The notes under the pieces were generated by a model. That model saw nothing but the letters and a program-made list of their open reading frames with translations. It was not told the origin of the DNA and searched no databases. Positions 52,561 to 61,615 of a stretch of DNA of 64,000 nt are shown here, piece after piece (the first letter of the stretch is position 1; each line of letters opens with the position of its first letter). Origin of the DNA: AP-15 sp963812675 (GTDB lineage: Bacteria; Pseudomonadota; Alphaproteobacteria; ATCC43930; CGMCC-115725); contig CAWEWR010000028.1 of assembly GCA_963812675.1 (NCBI GenBank), positions 197,295 to 261,294 of the forward strand, read 5' to 3'. A program made the position numbers and the translations under genes.

Positions 52561-52608
52561 CCCCCTCCCTAACCCTCCCCCGCAAACGGGGGAGGGTTAG
52601 GGAGGGGG
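52561..52608. repeat. perfect palindromic repeat between bpt and the lyase gene
   Basis: Two perfectly complementary 22-base arms (52561-52582 and 52587-52608) enclose a 4-base loop. This is the most perfect member of the C-rich/G-rich family. It contains the bpt stop codon and the ribosome binding site of the downstream lyase gene. Confidence 0.92.
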
Positions 52609-53411
52609 CTCGCGGTGTAAGAGCTGAAATCAATCCAGGCGCCATCGACCAAACGCTCGAGCGACGGGAAACGAGCCTTGTAGGCCATTTTCGGGCTGTC
52701 GGAGATCCAGTAGCCGAGATAGACGTAAGGCTGTCCATCGTGCCGGCATTGCTCGACGAGCCACAGGATGCTCCAGGTGCCCAGGCTGCGTCTCGCCTGC
52801 TGCGGATCGTAAAAGCTGTAGACGGCCGAAACTCCGTCGTCGAGCAGGTCGATCAGCGATGCCGCGACGAGCTCTCCGGAAATATCGCGGGACTCGACGA
52901 CCCCTGTCCGCACCGGCGTGTCTTCGACCATCCCCCGGTAGTCGCCATAGCTCATCGACGCCATGTCGCTGTCGCTATGGCGGGAACGCTGATAGGCCGA
53001 GAACAGCCGGAATTGCTCCGGCGTGGCACGCGCTGCCAATAGGCGGCCGGAAAGGTCGCGATTGGCGTTGCGAATGCGCCTGGTCGAGCGGGTATGGCCG
53101 AAGCGGTCGACGGCGATCCGCACCGGCACGCAGGAGGAGCAGCCGCGGCAGGCGGGCCGGTAGGCAAAGCCGTGGCTGCGGCGAAATCCGGCGCGGGACA
53201 AATCATCATAAAACAGCGCGGCGCCGTTGCCGCCGAGCTCGACGATCAGCTTGCGCTCCGCTCGGCCTACAATGTAGGGGCAGCTAACCGGTGAGGTCGC
53301 GAAAAACTGTCGGAAGGGGCTAGGCGGACTCTCTTTCGCCGAAGCCGAGCGCGCGTCTCGCCGGAGCCATTCGCGTTTTTGTCGGTTTTCGGCCCCGGGC
53401 CTTAGATCCAT
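52569..53411 (-). CDS. bpt: leucyl-tRNA:protein transferase Bpt (aspartate/glutamate leucyltransferase)
   Basis: A 280-residue transferase with FFATSPVSCPYIVGRAERKL, the N-terminal Cys cluster GFAYRPACRGCSSCVPVRI, and GVSAVYSFYDPQQARRSLGT, YVYLGYWISDSPKMAYKARF. Bpt attaches leucine to N-terminal Asp or Glu, marking proteins for ClpS/ClpAP degradation. The first 30 residues extend beyond usual family starts. The last nine or so residues (LPNPPPFAGEG) are encoded by the palindromic repeat that also contains the stop, so the original C-terminus has been replaced or extended. Confidence 0.9.
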   Translation of the reverse strand: MDLRPGAENRQKREWLRRDARSASAKESPPSPFRQFFATSPVSCPYIVGRAERKLIVELGGNGAALFYDDLSRAGFRRSHGFAYRPACRGCSSCVPVRIAVDRFGHTRSTRRIRNANRDLSGRLLAARATPEQFRLFSAYQRSRHSDSDMASMSYGDYRGMVEDTPVRTGVVESRDISGELVAASLIDLLDDGVSAVYSFYDPQQARRSLGTWSILWLVEQCRHDGQPYVYLGYWISDSPKMAYKARFPSLERLVDGAWIDFSSYTASPLPNPPPFAGEG

Positions 53412-53541
53412 CGCCTTGTCTCCTCTTCGGCTGCACGCTCGGCTCGCTCGCGTTCGATTATGGCCGAGAGCGGGCCGCAGGCGCCAGCCCCGAACGCCAG
53501 CCCCGAACGACAGCCCCGAACGACAGCCGGGGCGAGCGCGT

Positions 53542-53862
53542 TCAGTGCGTCGGTCCGGCCGTCCAGCGAAATCCGGTCAAAATATTCTCGTCAAACCGGC
53601 ATTCGACCGCCAGATCGTGCGATACAGGCGCGCCGGGAGGCACATCGATGCGGACCCCCTCAGCGTTGGCGACGATCGTCGTCAGGTTCGTCGCCGTCGC
53701 CTCGGTCTTGATGATATCAATCGCCGCGCTCGGATAGGCGCGCCGCATGATGTCGGCGCAGCGCTCGGCCAACCCGAGATCGCGCCGGACGATGCATGCC
53801 GCGGCGAGGAAGCAGAGCAGGGCGCACAGGAGAGCAGTCGAAGCTTGTCGGAAAGCCGCCAT
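53542..53862 (-). CDS. small exported protein or lipoprotein
   Basis: A 106-residue protein with a strong signal peptide (ASTALLCALLCFLAAAC). A Cys at residue 22 could be a lipidation site but the lipobox is not canonical. The mature part (RCADIMRRAYPSAAIDIIKT) has no recognised family. Its ATG (53862-53860) overlaps the ATG of the divergent gene (53861-53863) within the palindrome CATG. Homologues are unknown to me. Confidence 0.6.
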   Translation of the reverse strand: MAAFRQASTALLCALLCFLAAACIVRRDLGLAERCADIMRRAYPSAAIDIIKTEATATNLTTIVANAEGVRIDVPPGAPVSHDLAVECRFDENILTGFRWTAGPTH

Positions 53863-55315
53863 GGCGCCGATACTGCTCGGCCGCCGGGATAATTTCAAAC
53901 CCGGCCCGCTCTTGATCGGGCTACGGGGGTTCGGCTTGAAGGACCTTTCGCGACGGGCAAACAAACTGCGCCGGCAAGTCTATCGGGAGATGCCGGTCGC
54001 TTCCGCGAACCGCACCGCCGATCTCGATCACCGGATGTGCTATGCGGACATGGCCGCAATCCTGGAGGCCGGCAGGCTTGGCGTCCCGTCGACGGGTGCC
54101 GCGCTGGCCTTGTGGCGAGCCTATCGCGAGCACGGGCTGCGCGCCTGGTGCTACCGGTTCGGCTTCCCCGAAAGCGTGACCCGGACCGTCACCGTCGTCG
54201 ACATCGACGGCGTGCTGCAAATTCACGACCCATCCTTCAATTTGAGCTACCCGTCCGGCCTCTACGATGTGCTGGGTTCGCTGCGCAACGGAGAGGCGGT
54301 AACCGCCAAACGCGAGCTGCGGGACAGGAAAATTTACATCATGGACCCCGCCCGTGAGCCCAGCAGAACGGCGCGGTGGCTCGAACAACATGCCGACCGT
54401 GAGCTCGAACCGGGAGATGGCCTGCGCCGGTTTGAGCTGCTTTGGGACCCGGAGACGTTCGTCGCCACGAATCCGGCGATCGAACCGATGTTTCGCGATT
54501 TGGCGGCCCGCGGCTATCCCGCCGACCCGCAATTCTCGATGCTTCACCCGGTCGCCGTTTTCGACGGCACCAAATGGCATCGTAATCGCGCGGATATGCC
54601 CTTGCTGCGGGGATGCAATCTGGATTCACCGGTGGCCGCATTACGTGTGGCGTCTCGCGAGCTGGAGACCGAACGCACGCGCCTAACCGAAGCGACCGCG
54701 ACGATAACCCGCCTCGAAGCCGATCTGGTCGAGGTAAATTCGCAGTCCTCGGCGGCGGCACGGCGGTTCTCGGCGGAACGCGAAACATGGCTGCAGCAAA
54801 AGGCGGCACTGCAAGCCGGCAACACTGCCCTCAAAGGCGAGCTCGCCGAGACGCAGTCTCGGCTGTCGTCAGCGGTCGATCTGCGGGCCCAGCGGGACAG
54901 TCAGATTGCCCAGCTGCGGGCCGAGATCGAGGACGCCAACAGGCAATCGGAGCTGCAGCAAAACGCCCTCGACGCGCTCCAGGGCAAGCAGCGTGAACGG
55001 AATGCGGCACGGGAGCGCCTCGAAACCGAAATCCGCGGTCTACGGTCGCAGCTCGAAGCGGGATCGCACAAGACCGAACAGCTGCGCCAGAGTGCGGCGG
55101 CGCTGGCGAGCCGTGCGGAGGCGGCCGACGAGCAAGTGATCGCGATCAGCCATTATCTTCCGCCGCTGATCGACGAAGTCAGCCGGCTGCGCTGCGAGAG
55201 AGACGCAATATCTCGCGAGAGGGAACTGGTCGCGGCGCAGATCGCGGCGACACCGCAAGCGCGTTTGCGCTCGCTTTGGCGCCGAATTACCAACAGGCCC
55301 GAAGAGCCCACCTGA
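53861..55315 (+). CDS. transglutaminase-like (degenerate) protein with long coiled coil
   Basis: A 484-residue protein. Residues 45-130 resemble a transglutaminase-like core: C60 in RMCYADMAAIL, a GVLQIHDPSFN stretch with D123, and a TVTVVDIDG strand. The position of the catalytic His is occupied by R108, while the 15-residue spacing to the Asp is kept, so it is probably inactive. A central unknown domain has NRADMPLLRGCNL. Residues about 265-430 form a Gln/Glu-rich coiled coil. No TM segment or signal peptide is seen. ATG at 53861 overlaps the divergent gene's start; an ATG at 53990 is possible. The RDD gene ends on the next base after its stop. Confidence 0.65.
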   Translation: MAPILLGRRDNFKPGPLLIGLRGFGLKDLSRRANKLRRQVYREMPVASANRTADLDHRMCYADMAAILEAGRLGVPSTGAALALWRAYREHGLRAWCYRFGFPESVTRTVTVVDIDGVLQIHDPSFNLSYPSGLYDVLGSLRNGEAVTAKRELRDRKIYIMDPAREPSRTARWLEQHADRELEPGDGLRRFELLWDPETFVATNPAIEPMFRDLAARGYPADPQFSMLHPVAVFDGTKWHRNRADMPLLRGCNLDSPVAALRVASRELETERTRLTEATATITRLEADLVEVNSQSSAAARRFSAERETWLQQKAALQAGNTALKGELAETQSRLSSAVDLRAQRDSQIAQLRAEIEDANRQSELQQNALDALQGKQRERNAARERLETEIRGLRSQLEAGSHKTEQLRQSAAALASRAEAADEQVIAISHYLPPLIDEVSRLRCERDAISRERELVAAQIAATPQARLRSLWRRITNRPEEPT

Positions 55316-55849
55316 TCAGGGGCGCCACGGGTCCTGCGCCGTGGCCCGACGGGTCGGAAAACGCCGCACTATAACGGTGCCGGCCAGCATGTCATGCAAT
55401 GTGCGCTTATGCCGGTTGAAGAGAACCACCAGCAGGATCAGGGAGCAGGTCACCCCGACGGTGATATAAAAAAGCGCAGTCTGTATCAGCGCCTGCACGA
55501 ACCCGGGCCGCTCCCCGGTCACCGAGCGCAGCTCGACATCGAAGAGCCGCATGCCTATGGTCGCCGACCGCGGACCGCTCAGCAACAAGGTATGATAAGC
55601 GAGCGGAATCAACCCGAAAAGAAACCACAGCACCGGCCCCAGCAGTCCGAAGCTGAGGACCCAGAGCAGGGCAAAGACGATCCAGCAGAACACGGCGAGC
55701 ACGCCGATGACACAGAGGTCGACGAAATAGGCCAAGGTACGGCGCCACAGCACGCCCTCATACGCCTCCGGCAAGGCTGCGGGATCGGGCATCCCCCGAG
55801 TGTCATAAAAGGTCGAGGCGTCGCCAAAGCTGGCCATGATCGGCACCAT
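55316..55849 (-). CDS. RDD family membrane protein
   Basis: A 177-residue protein with three hydrophobic segments (FVDLCVIGVLAVFCWIVFAL, WFLFGLIPLAYHTLLL and ALFYITVGVTCSLILLVVLF). It carries the RDD elements VLWRRTLAYFVD and the tail RTLHDMLAGTVIV. Family function is uncertain; some members are linked to Na+ or osmotic stress. It is convergent with the coiled-coil gene with no spacing. An ATG at 55837 is an alternative start. RDD genes often lie near bpt in alphaproteobacteria, as here. Confidence 0.83.
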   Translation of the reverse strand: MVPIMASFGDASTFYDTRGMPDPAALPEAYEGVLWRRTLAYFVDLCVIGVLAVFCWIVFALLWVLSFGLLGPVLWFLFGLIPLAYHTLLLSGPRSATIGMRLFDVELRSVTGERPGFVQALIQTALFYITVGVTCSLILLVVLFNRHKRTLHDMLAGTVIVRRFPTRRATAQDPWRP

Positions 55850-55942
55850 GCGCTGCGAAAACCGCGCAGCATGTAGGGATCATCGCCGCGGCGGCAAGGT
55901 TCGGGATAAGGTGGCGGGTTCGCATTCCGACAGGAGCTTGCC

Positions 55943-56230
55943 ATGCCTGCCTACATCATTGCCGAGATCCAGGTGACCGATCCCGCCGCCTATGACGGAT
56001 ATCGACCGCTCGCAGCGGCCAGCGTTGCGCGGTTTGGTGGGCGCTTTGCCGTACGCGGCGGCAAAGTCGATCTGCTCGAAGGCGAGCCCGAGCCGGAACG
56101 GATCGTCGTCATCGAATTTCCGGATGCGGATGCCGCTCGCCGGTGGTACCACTCCGACGAATACCAGAAAGCGCTGAAAATTCGGCGGTCCGCTTCGCGC
56201 GGCCGGGTTTTCCTGGTCGAAGGGGCCTAG
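55943..56230 (+). CDS. DUF1330 small protein
   Basis: This 95-residue dimeric alpha/beta-barrel family protein shows MPAYIIAEIQVTDPAAY, GGRFAVRGGKVDLLEG, RIVVIEFPDADAARRWY and SDEYQKALKIRR, as DUF1330 proteins do. They are structurally related to EthD/antibiotic monooxygenase-like folds; function is unknown. GGAGC precedes the ATG at 55943. Confidence 0.85.
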   Translation: MPAYIIAEIQVTDPAAYDGYRPLAAASVARFGGRFAVRGGKVDLLEGEPEPERIVVIEFPDADAARRWYHSDEYQKALKIRRSASRGRVFLVEGA

Positions 56231-56285
56231 CCAGCTAGTGCTCAGAGTCATTCACACGAGTCATCAGGCATTGACGCACCATCGC

Positions 56286-56372
56286 ACATGCCAAAAATCC
56301 CGCTACACCGGCGAAAGCCGGTGCCTACGGCAAAAGTGGATCCGGCCTTCGCCGGGAAAGCGGGAGCGTCGA
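56286..56372. repeat. inverted-repeat spacer element
   Basis: It contains short hairpins such as ACCGGCGAAAGCCGGT (56310-56325) and an outer pair CCCGCT/AGCGGG. It is related to the element at 22683 and lies between the convergent DUF1330 and threonine ammonia-lyase genes. Confidence 0.65.
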
Positions 56373-56399
56373 GCTGAATCAACTGAATGGTTCTGTGCA

Positions 56400-57647
56400 C
56401 TAGGTTTCCTCCGCATCGAACCCGCCGTTTGGCAGCAGGTGGGTCGGGAAGCCGGCCGCGACCAGCGCTGCGATCAGTACCTCGACATGGCGGCGGTTCT
56501 GGGTCTCGACGACGACGTCGAGTTCGGCGCGCTTGACCGAGGTATCGTGAAACAGGCGCTGATGGTGCACTTCGACGATGTTGCCGGAATGCTTGCCGAT
56601 CACCCTGGATAGGCGCGAGAGGGCGCCCGGGATGTCGGGCAATTCCGAGCGCAGCCGGACCAGCCGGCCCTCGCGCACCAGACCGCGCATGAGAATCGAG
56701 GCGAGCAAGCGCGCGTCGATGTTGCCGCCGCAAATGACGACGCCGACGCGCCGGCCGCGAAACCGCTCCGGCGCCGCCAGCACGGCAGCGAGACCGGCGG
56801 CTCCCGCCCCTTCGACCACCACTTTCTGTCGCTCAAGCAGAACCTCGATCGCGCCCTCGATCGTCACATCGTCGACCAGCAGGATGTCCGAGACCAGGGC
56901 CTCGACGATGTGCCTCGTCAATCGGCCCGGCTCCTTGACTGCGATGCCCTCGGCGAGGGTTGCGGCTGCGGCCGGCTGACCGGGGTCTTCGCCTCGCATC
57001 AACCGGTACATCGACGGATAGAGGGTCGACTGCACGCCGATTATCTCGATGTCGGGATTGAGCGCCTTGGCGGCGACCGCGATCCCGGAAATCAGTCCGC
57101 CGCCGCCTATCGGCACGACGATCGTGTCGAGATCGGGTTGGTCGGCGAGGAGTTCGAGCGCGATCGTGCCTTGGCCGGCGATGACCGCCGGATCGTCATA
57201 GGGATGGACCAGAACCAGCCCCTTATTGCGGGCGAGCGCGTCGGCAGCCTCACGGGCGGCGGCGAGGCTGTCGCCCTTGAGCAGGACCTTCGCGCCGTAA
57301 GCCTCGGTGCGATCGATCTTGATGAAGGGTGTGCCTTCGGGCATCACGATTATCGCCGGGATGCCGAGCCGCCGGGCGTGATAGGCGACCCCCTGGGCAT
57401 GGTTGCCGGCGGACATTGCAACGACGCCGGCCCGCCGTGCGCCCGGGTCCAAGGTCAGCAGTTTAGTGAGCGCGCCGCGTTCTTTAAACGAGCCAGTGCG
57501 ATGCACGGTCTCCAGTTTCAGGTGGATCTCGGCGCCGGTCAGCTCGGAAATTGCCGGCGCCGGTATCACCGGCGTGCGCGCAATTGCGCCCTTGACCGCC
57601 GCGGCGGCCTGCCGGACCGCCGCAATTGTAACCGGCAGGTCGGTCAT
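56400..57647 (-). CDS. ilvA: threonine ammonia-lyase (dehydratase) with ACT domain
   Basis: A 415-residue PLP enzyme of fold type II with PLP Lys in HRTGSFKERGA, the Asn-Gly site SAGNHAQGVAYHA, and glycine loop VPIGGGGLISG. The C-terminal ACT-like domain is residues about 330-415. It deaminates threonine to 2-oxobutyrate, the first step of isoleucine synthesis or of catabolic threonine use; one ACT domain fits the TdcB-like short type. The ATG at 57647 follows GGGAG; a GTG at 57653 is an alternative. Confidence 0.88.
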   Translation of the reverse strand: MTDLPVTIAAVRQAAAAVKGAIARTPVIPAPAISELTGAEIHLKLETVHRTGSFKERGALTKLLTLDPGARRAGVVAMSAGNHAQGVAYHARRLGIPAIIVMPEGTPFIKIDRTEAYGAKVLLKGDSLAAAREAADALARNKGLVLVHPYDDPAVIAGQGTIALELLADQPDLDTIVVPIGGGGLISGIAVAAKALNPDIEIIGVQSTLYPSMYRLMRGEDPGQPAAAATLAEGIAVKEPGRLTRHIVEALVSDILLVDDVTIEGAIEVLLERQKVVVEGAGAAGLAAVLAAPERFRGRRVGVVICGGNIDARLLASILMRGLVREGRLVRLRSELPDIPGALSRLSRVIGKHSGNIVEVHHQRLFHDTSVKRAELDVVVETQNRRHVEVLIAALVAAGFPTHLLPNGGFDAEET

Positions 57648-57767
57648 CGCCACGCTCCCGCCCGCGAGTCATGCGGGCTGATCACAAGAGCCCGAAGAAC
57701 TCCGCGACTGTAGGGGGCTGGTTCAGCTTGAAGCCCGTTCTTGCACACTCCAATGTCGCTCTCTTTA

Positions 57768-57904
57768 CCCTCTCCCCCCGCCGGCCGGGGGGAGAGGGCG
57801 GGGTGAGGGGGGCCGACGTGCTGGTCCGCGGGCCCGCCCACCTCACCCTCCCAACCCTGCGGGTTGGGTCCCTCCCTCTCCCCCCTAAAGGGCGGAGAGG
57901 GGCT
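57768..57904. repeat. two-part G+C-rich palindromic repeat, copy 2 (inverted relative to copy 1)
   Basis: Its reverse complement aligns along its length with 21264-21404. The ends are CCCTCTCCCCCC-type and CCTAAAGGGCGGAGAGGGGC-type palindromes with a variable centre. It fills most of the spacer between the acylase stop (57937) and the threonine ammonia-lyase start. Nothing else was seen between 57648 and 57936. Confidence 0.85.
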
Positions 57905-57936
57905 CTTGTCGACGGGACATTCTCGGTTTGAGTCGT

Positions 57937-60321
57937 TCATCGCTGCGGAACCAAGACGAGGGTGGAGACCACGGCGGATCGAGTGGGCACGAGCCAGTCG
58001 AAATCGCGCCAGCGCCGCAGCAAATCGGCGTAATGAGCCGAGAGCGGGTCGCCGGATTGACCGGGTGTGGCAATCATCCTGGCGTCGTTTGGTGAGCTCA
58101 AATCGGTAATCATGCGCAGCCCGGCGCCGAAACGCTGCTCGAAGGGCGTTGCGTCGTCCCGGATCGTGCTCGGGCCGCGGTTGAGCGTGTCATAAGCTCC
58201 CGGGGTCGGGATCGAAATTTTGAGCCAGTCGCGCAGGACGGGGATCCGGCTCAACACCGGGTGCGCAAAGACCGCGACATGCGCCCGCCGCCATTGCCAT
58301 TGGGCCATATCGGCGCCGTAGTCGCGCCGCAACCGGGCAAGTGCCTCATCGAGAGCTTTGGCTAGCCGCGACCCGCAGCCCTCCGCACCAGGCCGTTTGG
58401 TGTCGTCGAACCAATCCGGCCGTTCGGTCAACACCAACTCCATCACCCGGGGCCGCAAATCCCAGTAATCCGATACAGCATCGCCGAACCGCTCGAGCAG
58501 GATCGAGCGGCTGAACTCGCGCAGCCACGCGGTGAACAGCAATGGCTCGATCTTGTCCATGTCCATGCGAAAATCCCAGCGCCGCAGCCGTTCGACCGCC
58601 TCCCGGGTGTCCTCGTTCACAACGGCGATGCTCGTCATGAGCGGAACTAGGTGCTGGGCCATCAGCGACAGCGTATCGGCCTGAATCGCGGCGCTGGATG
58701 CCGTTGTCTGCACCGGGGTCGCGGCGAGCAGAGCCTCAATCCGCTCGGCGCGGTTAGGGAGATCCCAGTCACGGCTCAGGAAATAGGGATAGCTGTCCGG
58801 CACGATCTTGTTGTTGGCGGTGATGAAGTGGCCCGAAGGCGGGTTGATCGCGCTCGGCAGCGCCTCGAACGGGATGAACCCCGTCCAGTCATATTCGCCG
58901 GTCCATCCCGGCGCCGGGAGCCAGCCTTGCCCGCTTCGGCGGATCGGCACTAGCCCCGGTGCAATAAAGCCGATCGTCCCGTCGACATCGGCATAGACGA
59001 TGTTCTGGATCGGCCCGACGAAGTGATGCAGTGCCGCCCGAAAGCCCGGCCAATCGACCGCGCGGTTGACCTCCCATAATGCCTCGGCGCTGCGGTCGTC
59101 GGGGATCGTGAAGGTCGCCCCCAAGGCGAGGACAAAACCCGGCTCGGCGGCGCCCGGCGGCAAGGCGTCCGACAGCACCGGGCCGTGGCGGGTCTCACGG
59201 ATCGTCATGTCGACCGGCGCTGCGCCTTTCACCGCGATGGTTTCGCGGCGCAACTGGAACGGTGCGCTCCCTTGCGGCGTCAGATAGCGTTCGGGATCGG
59301 CGGGATCGACCTGCTCGACATAGAGGTCCTCGACATCGGCAGTCGTCGTCGTGAAGCCCCAGGCGATCCGCTCGTTGTGGCCGATCACGACCAGCGGGAC
59401 CCCGGCGGCGGTAGCCCCGGTGATCTGGTGCTGCGGCGTTTCCAGCCGAGCGAGATACCAATAGCCCGGCGCGCCAAAGGCCAGATGCGGGTCGTTCGCG
59501 AGGATCGGCTTGCCGCTGGCGCTGTGCCGTCCGTCGACGACCCAGCTGTTGGAGGCGTAGTTCGGCCCCACCACCGCGGGCAGTGCCGCGTACAAATCAT
59601 CGAGCGCCAGCCGCCGATAGATCGGCACCATCTCGGCGAGCGTGGTCGGCGCGCGTTGCGGGTATTCCGGATATAGAAAGGCGAGGTCTGCCGCCGAGAT
59701 CGTCCGCGCCATCCGGGCCCGCAGCAATTCGCCGCGGTAATTGCCGCCGAGCAGCACGGCCATCAGCTTTCCCCAGACGAGACTGTCGGCCGGCCGCCAC
59801 GGCTCGGGGGCAAAGCCGAGCAGCAGGAATTCCGGCGGCAGCGCACCTCGGCGCGATCCGAGAAAGGCGTTGACCCCGGCGGCATAGGCCTCGAGCCCGC
59901 GGTTCATCGCGGCGGACAGGAACGGAATTTCCGCCGCGGCGGCGCGATAGAGGCCGAGGACCCGCATCTGACGGTCGACCGCCACCGCATCGGGTCCAAA
60001 GATCTCGGAAAGCCGGCCGGCGCCGTAGCGCCGCTGCAGCTCCATCTGGAACAGCCGCTCCTGGGCATGCACAAACCCGAGGCCAAAGGCGAGGTCTTCG
60101 TCGTCTCGTGCGATGATGTGCGGCACCCCGTCGGCATCCCGCTCGACCCGGATCTCGGCCTTCGGTCCGGCCAGCACGATGCGGCCATCGATCTGCGGCA
60201 ATGCTGAGCGAAGGTAAAGGTAGAAGCCGGCGCCGAGGACGACCAGCAACAGACCAAGCAGGCTCGCCCCCACCCTGACCCTCCCCCGCCAGCGGAGGAG
60301 GGAACGGGAAGGGGTCGCCAC
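57937..60321 (-). CDS. penicillin acylase family N-terminal-nucleophile hydrolase
   Basis: A 794-residue precursor. It starts with a signal anchor (ASLLGLLLVVLGAGFYLYL), has EIRVERDADGVPHI and RRYGAGRLSEIFG of the A chain, then the linker. The likely autocatalytic site is NYASNSWVV with S257 as N-terminal nucleophile of the B chain; ANDPHL, GFTTTTADVEDLY and ANNKIVPDS follow. It hydrolyses amides such as N-acyl-homoserine lactones or beta-lactams; substrate unknown. The GTG start at 60321 overlaps the upstream TAG, and the basic N-region comes from a palindromic repeat. Confidence 0.88.
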   Translation of the reverse strand: MATPSRSLLRWRGRVRVGASLLGLLLVVLGAGFYLYLRSALPQIDGRIVLAGPKAEIRVERDADGVPHIIARDDEDLAFGLGFVHAQERLFQMELQRRYGAGRLSEIFGPDAVAVDRQMRVLGLYRAAAAEIPFLSAAMNRGLEAYAAGVNAFLGSRRGALPPEFLLLGFAPEPWRPADSLVWGKLMAVLLGGNYRGELLRARMARTISAADLAFLYPEYPQRAPTTLAEMVPIYRRLALDDLYAALPAVVGPNYASNSWVVDGRHSASGKPILANDPHLAFGAPGYWYLARLETPQHQITGATAAGVPLVVIGHNERIAWGFTTTTADVEDLYVEQVDPADPERYLTPQGSAPFQLRRETIAVKGAAPVDMTIRETRHGPVLSDALPPGAAEPGFVLALGATFTIPDDRSAEALWEVNRAVDWPGFRAALHHFVGPIQNIVYADVDGTIGFIAPGLVPIRRSGQGWLPAPGWTGEYDWTGFIPFEALPSAINPPSGHFITANNKIVPDSYPYFLSRDWDLPNRAERIEALLAATPVQTTASSAAIQADTLSLMAQHLVPLMTSIAVVNEDTREAVERLRRWDFRMDMDKIEPLLFTAWLREFSRSILLERFGDAVSDYWDLRPRVMELVLTERPDWFDDTKRPGAEGCGSRLAKALDEALARLRRDYGADMAQWQWRRAHVAVFAHPVLSRIPVLRDWLKISIPTPGAYDTLNRGPSTIRDDATPFEQRFGAGLRMITDLSSPNDARMIATPGQSGDPLSAHYADLLRRWRDFDWLVPTRSAVVSTLVLVPQR
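60266..60316. repeat. G+C-rich palindromic repeat at the start of the acylase gene
   Basis: Imperfect C-rich/G-rich palindrome of the same family as 52561-52608. It lies just inside the GTG start of the acylase gene, encoding the basic residues RSLLRWRGRVRVG before the signal-anchor segment. Confidence 0.8.
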
Positions 60322-61472
60322 TAGAGGCCGAGTTCGCGCAGGATCGCGTCGCGATCAGCGTCGAGATCGGGTGCAGGAGAGCGGGTTGGCGGATCCGCGA
60401 AACCGGACAGCTTCATCGGGTTGCCGACGAGCTTCAACGGACCGGTGACCGGGTCGTCGACGGAAATCACCATGTTGCGCGCCGCAGCCTGCGGGTGGGC
60501 GATTGCCTGCGCGACGTTGTTGATGGCACCACACGGGATCCCGGCCGCCTCCAGCACGCCGATCCAATGCTCGGTGCCGGCGGTGCGCAGCACGCCCTCG
60601 ATCTCGGCCCGCAGCGCCTCCTGGTGCCGGTTGCGTAAATCGTTCGTCTCGAAGAGGGGGTTCTCGGCGAGGTCGGCCCGGTCGAGGGCATGCGCCAGCT
60701 TGACAAAAAGCCCGTCATTGCCGGCTGCGATAATCAAGTGCCCGTCCGCGGTGTGGAACGCTTCGAACGGGGTGATCGAGGGATGGCGAGCGCCCATCGG
60801 CCCGGGGATTTCGCCCGTGGTAGTATAACGCATGATCGCGTTTTCGAGGAGCGCCAGCTGGCAATCGAACAGCGCGACATCGACCTTTGTCGCTTCCCCG
60901 GTCCGCTCGCGATGCAACAAGGCGGCGTTGAGCGCGACCGCCGTATAGAGGCCGCCGGCGAGGTCGCCGATCGAGGTGCCGATCCGGGTCGGCGGCATTC
61001 CGGGGTGGCCCGTGATGCTCATGACGCCCCCCAAACCCTGCACGACCATGTCATAGGCCGGGTAATGGGAATAGGGGCCGCTGTGCCCGAAGCCGGACGC
61101 GGCCGCGTAGACGAGGCGCGGATAGCGCGAATGCAGGCGCTCCCAGCCATAACCGAGCTTTTTCATCGTGCCCGGGCGAAAGTTCTCGACGAGTGCGTCA
61201 GCCTTGTCGAGCAGCCGCTCGAAGGTGTCGCGGCCAGCGGGTGATTTGAGATCTAGCGCGATCGACTGTTTGCCGCGGTTGACCGAGGCGAAATAGGTCG
61301 ATTTGCCGTTTTTGAACGGGCCGTAATGGCGCGCGTCGTCGCCTTGCCGGGGCGGCTCGACTTTGATCACCCGCGCCCCCAGTTCAGCGAGCAGCAATGT
61401 GCAATAGGGCCCTGCCAGAATGCGGGAAAGGTCGACGATCGTGATGCCGGAAAGCGGCCCGGGCTGCGCCAT
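60321..61472 (-). CDS. class III (CaiB/BaiF) CoA transferase
   Basis: A 383-residue CoA transferase. It has GITIVDLSRILAGPYCTLLL, VIKVEPPRQGDDAR, FASVNRGKQSIALDLK, the catalytic Asp in SHYPAYDMVVQGLGG (formyl-CoA transferase D169 position), TSIGDLAGGLYTAVAL and HPSITPFEAF. The acyl groups are unknown. The ATG at 61472 follows GAGGA and an upstream open frame to 61592 is rejected. Its stop overlaps the start of the acylase gene by one base, suggesting that the two enzymes act together. Confidence 0.92.
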   Translation of the reverse strand: MAQPGPLSGITIVDLSRILAGPYCTLLLAELGARVIKVEPPRQGDDARHYGPFKNGKSTYFASVNRGKQSIALDLKSPAGRDTFERLLDKADALVENFRPGTMKKLGYGWERLHSRYPRLVYAAASGFGHSGPYSHYPAYDMVVQGLGGVMSITGHPGMPPTRIGTSIGDLAGGLYTAVALNAALLHRERTGEATKVDVALFDCQLALLENAIMRYTTTGEIPGPMGARHPSITPFEAFHTADGHLIIAAGNDGLFVKLAHALDRADLAENPLFETNDLRNRHQEALRAEIEGVLRTAGTEHWIGVLEAAGIPCGAINNVAQAIAHPQAAARNMVISVDDPVTGPLKLVGNPMKLSGFADPPTRSPAPDLDADRDAILRELGL

Positions 61473-61615
61473 GACTCGTGGTCCTCTTGATGGGAACGCC
61501 TCAATAGCGTAGCGCGGACCAGGCTCGCAACCAGCGTGTTCCGGTGCGCTGCACCGGTTGTGACCGACCGCGGTCAGGACTATTGTCCTCAAGGAGCAAC
61601 CCCATCATCAGACCG

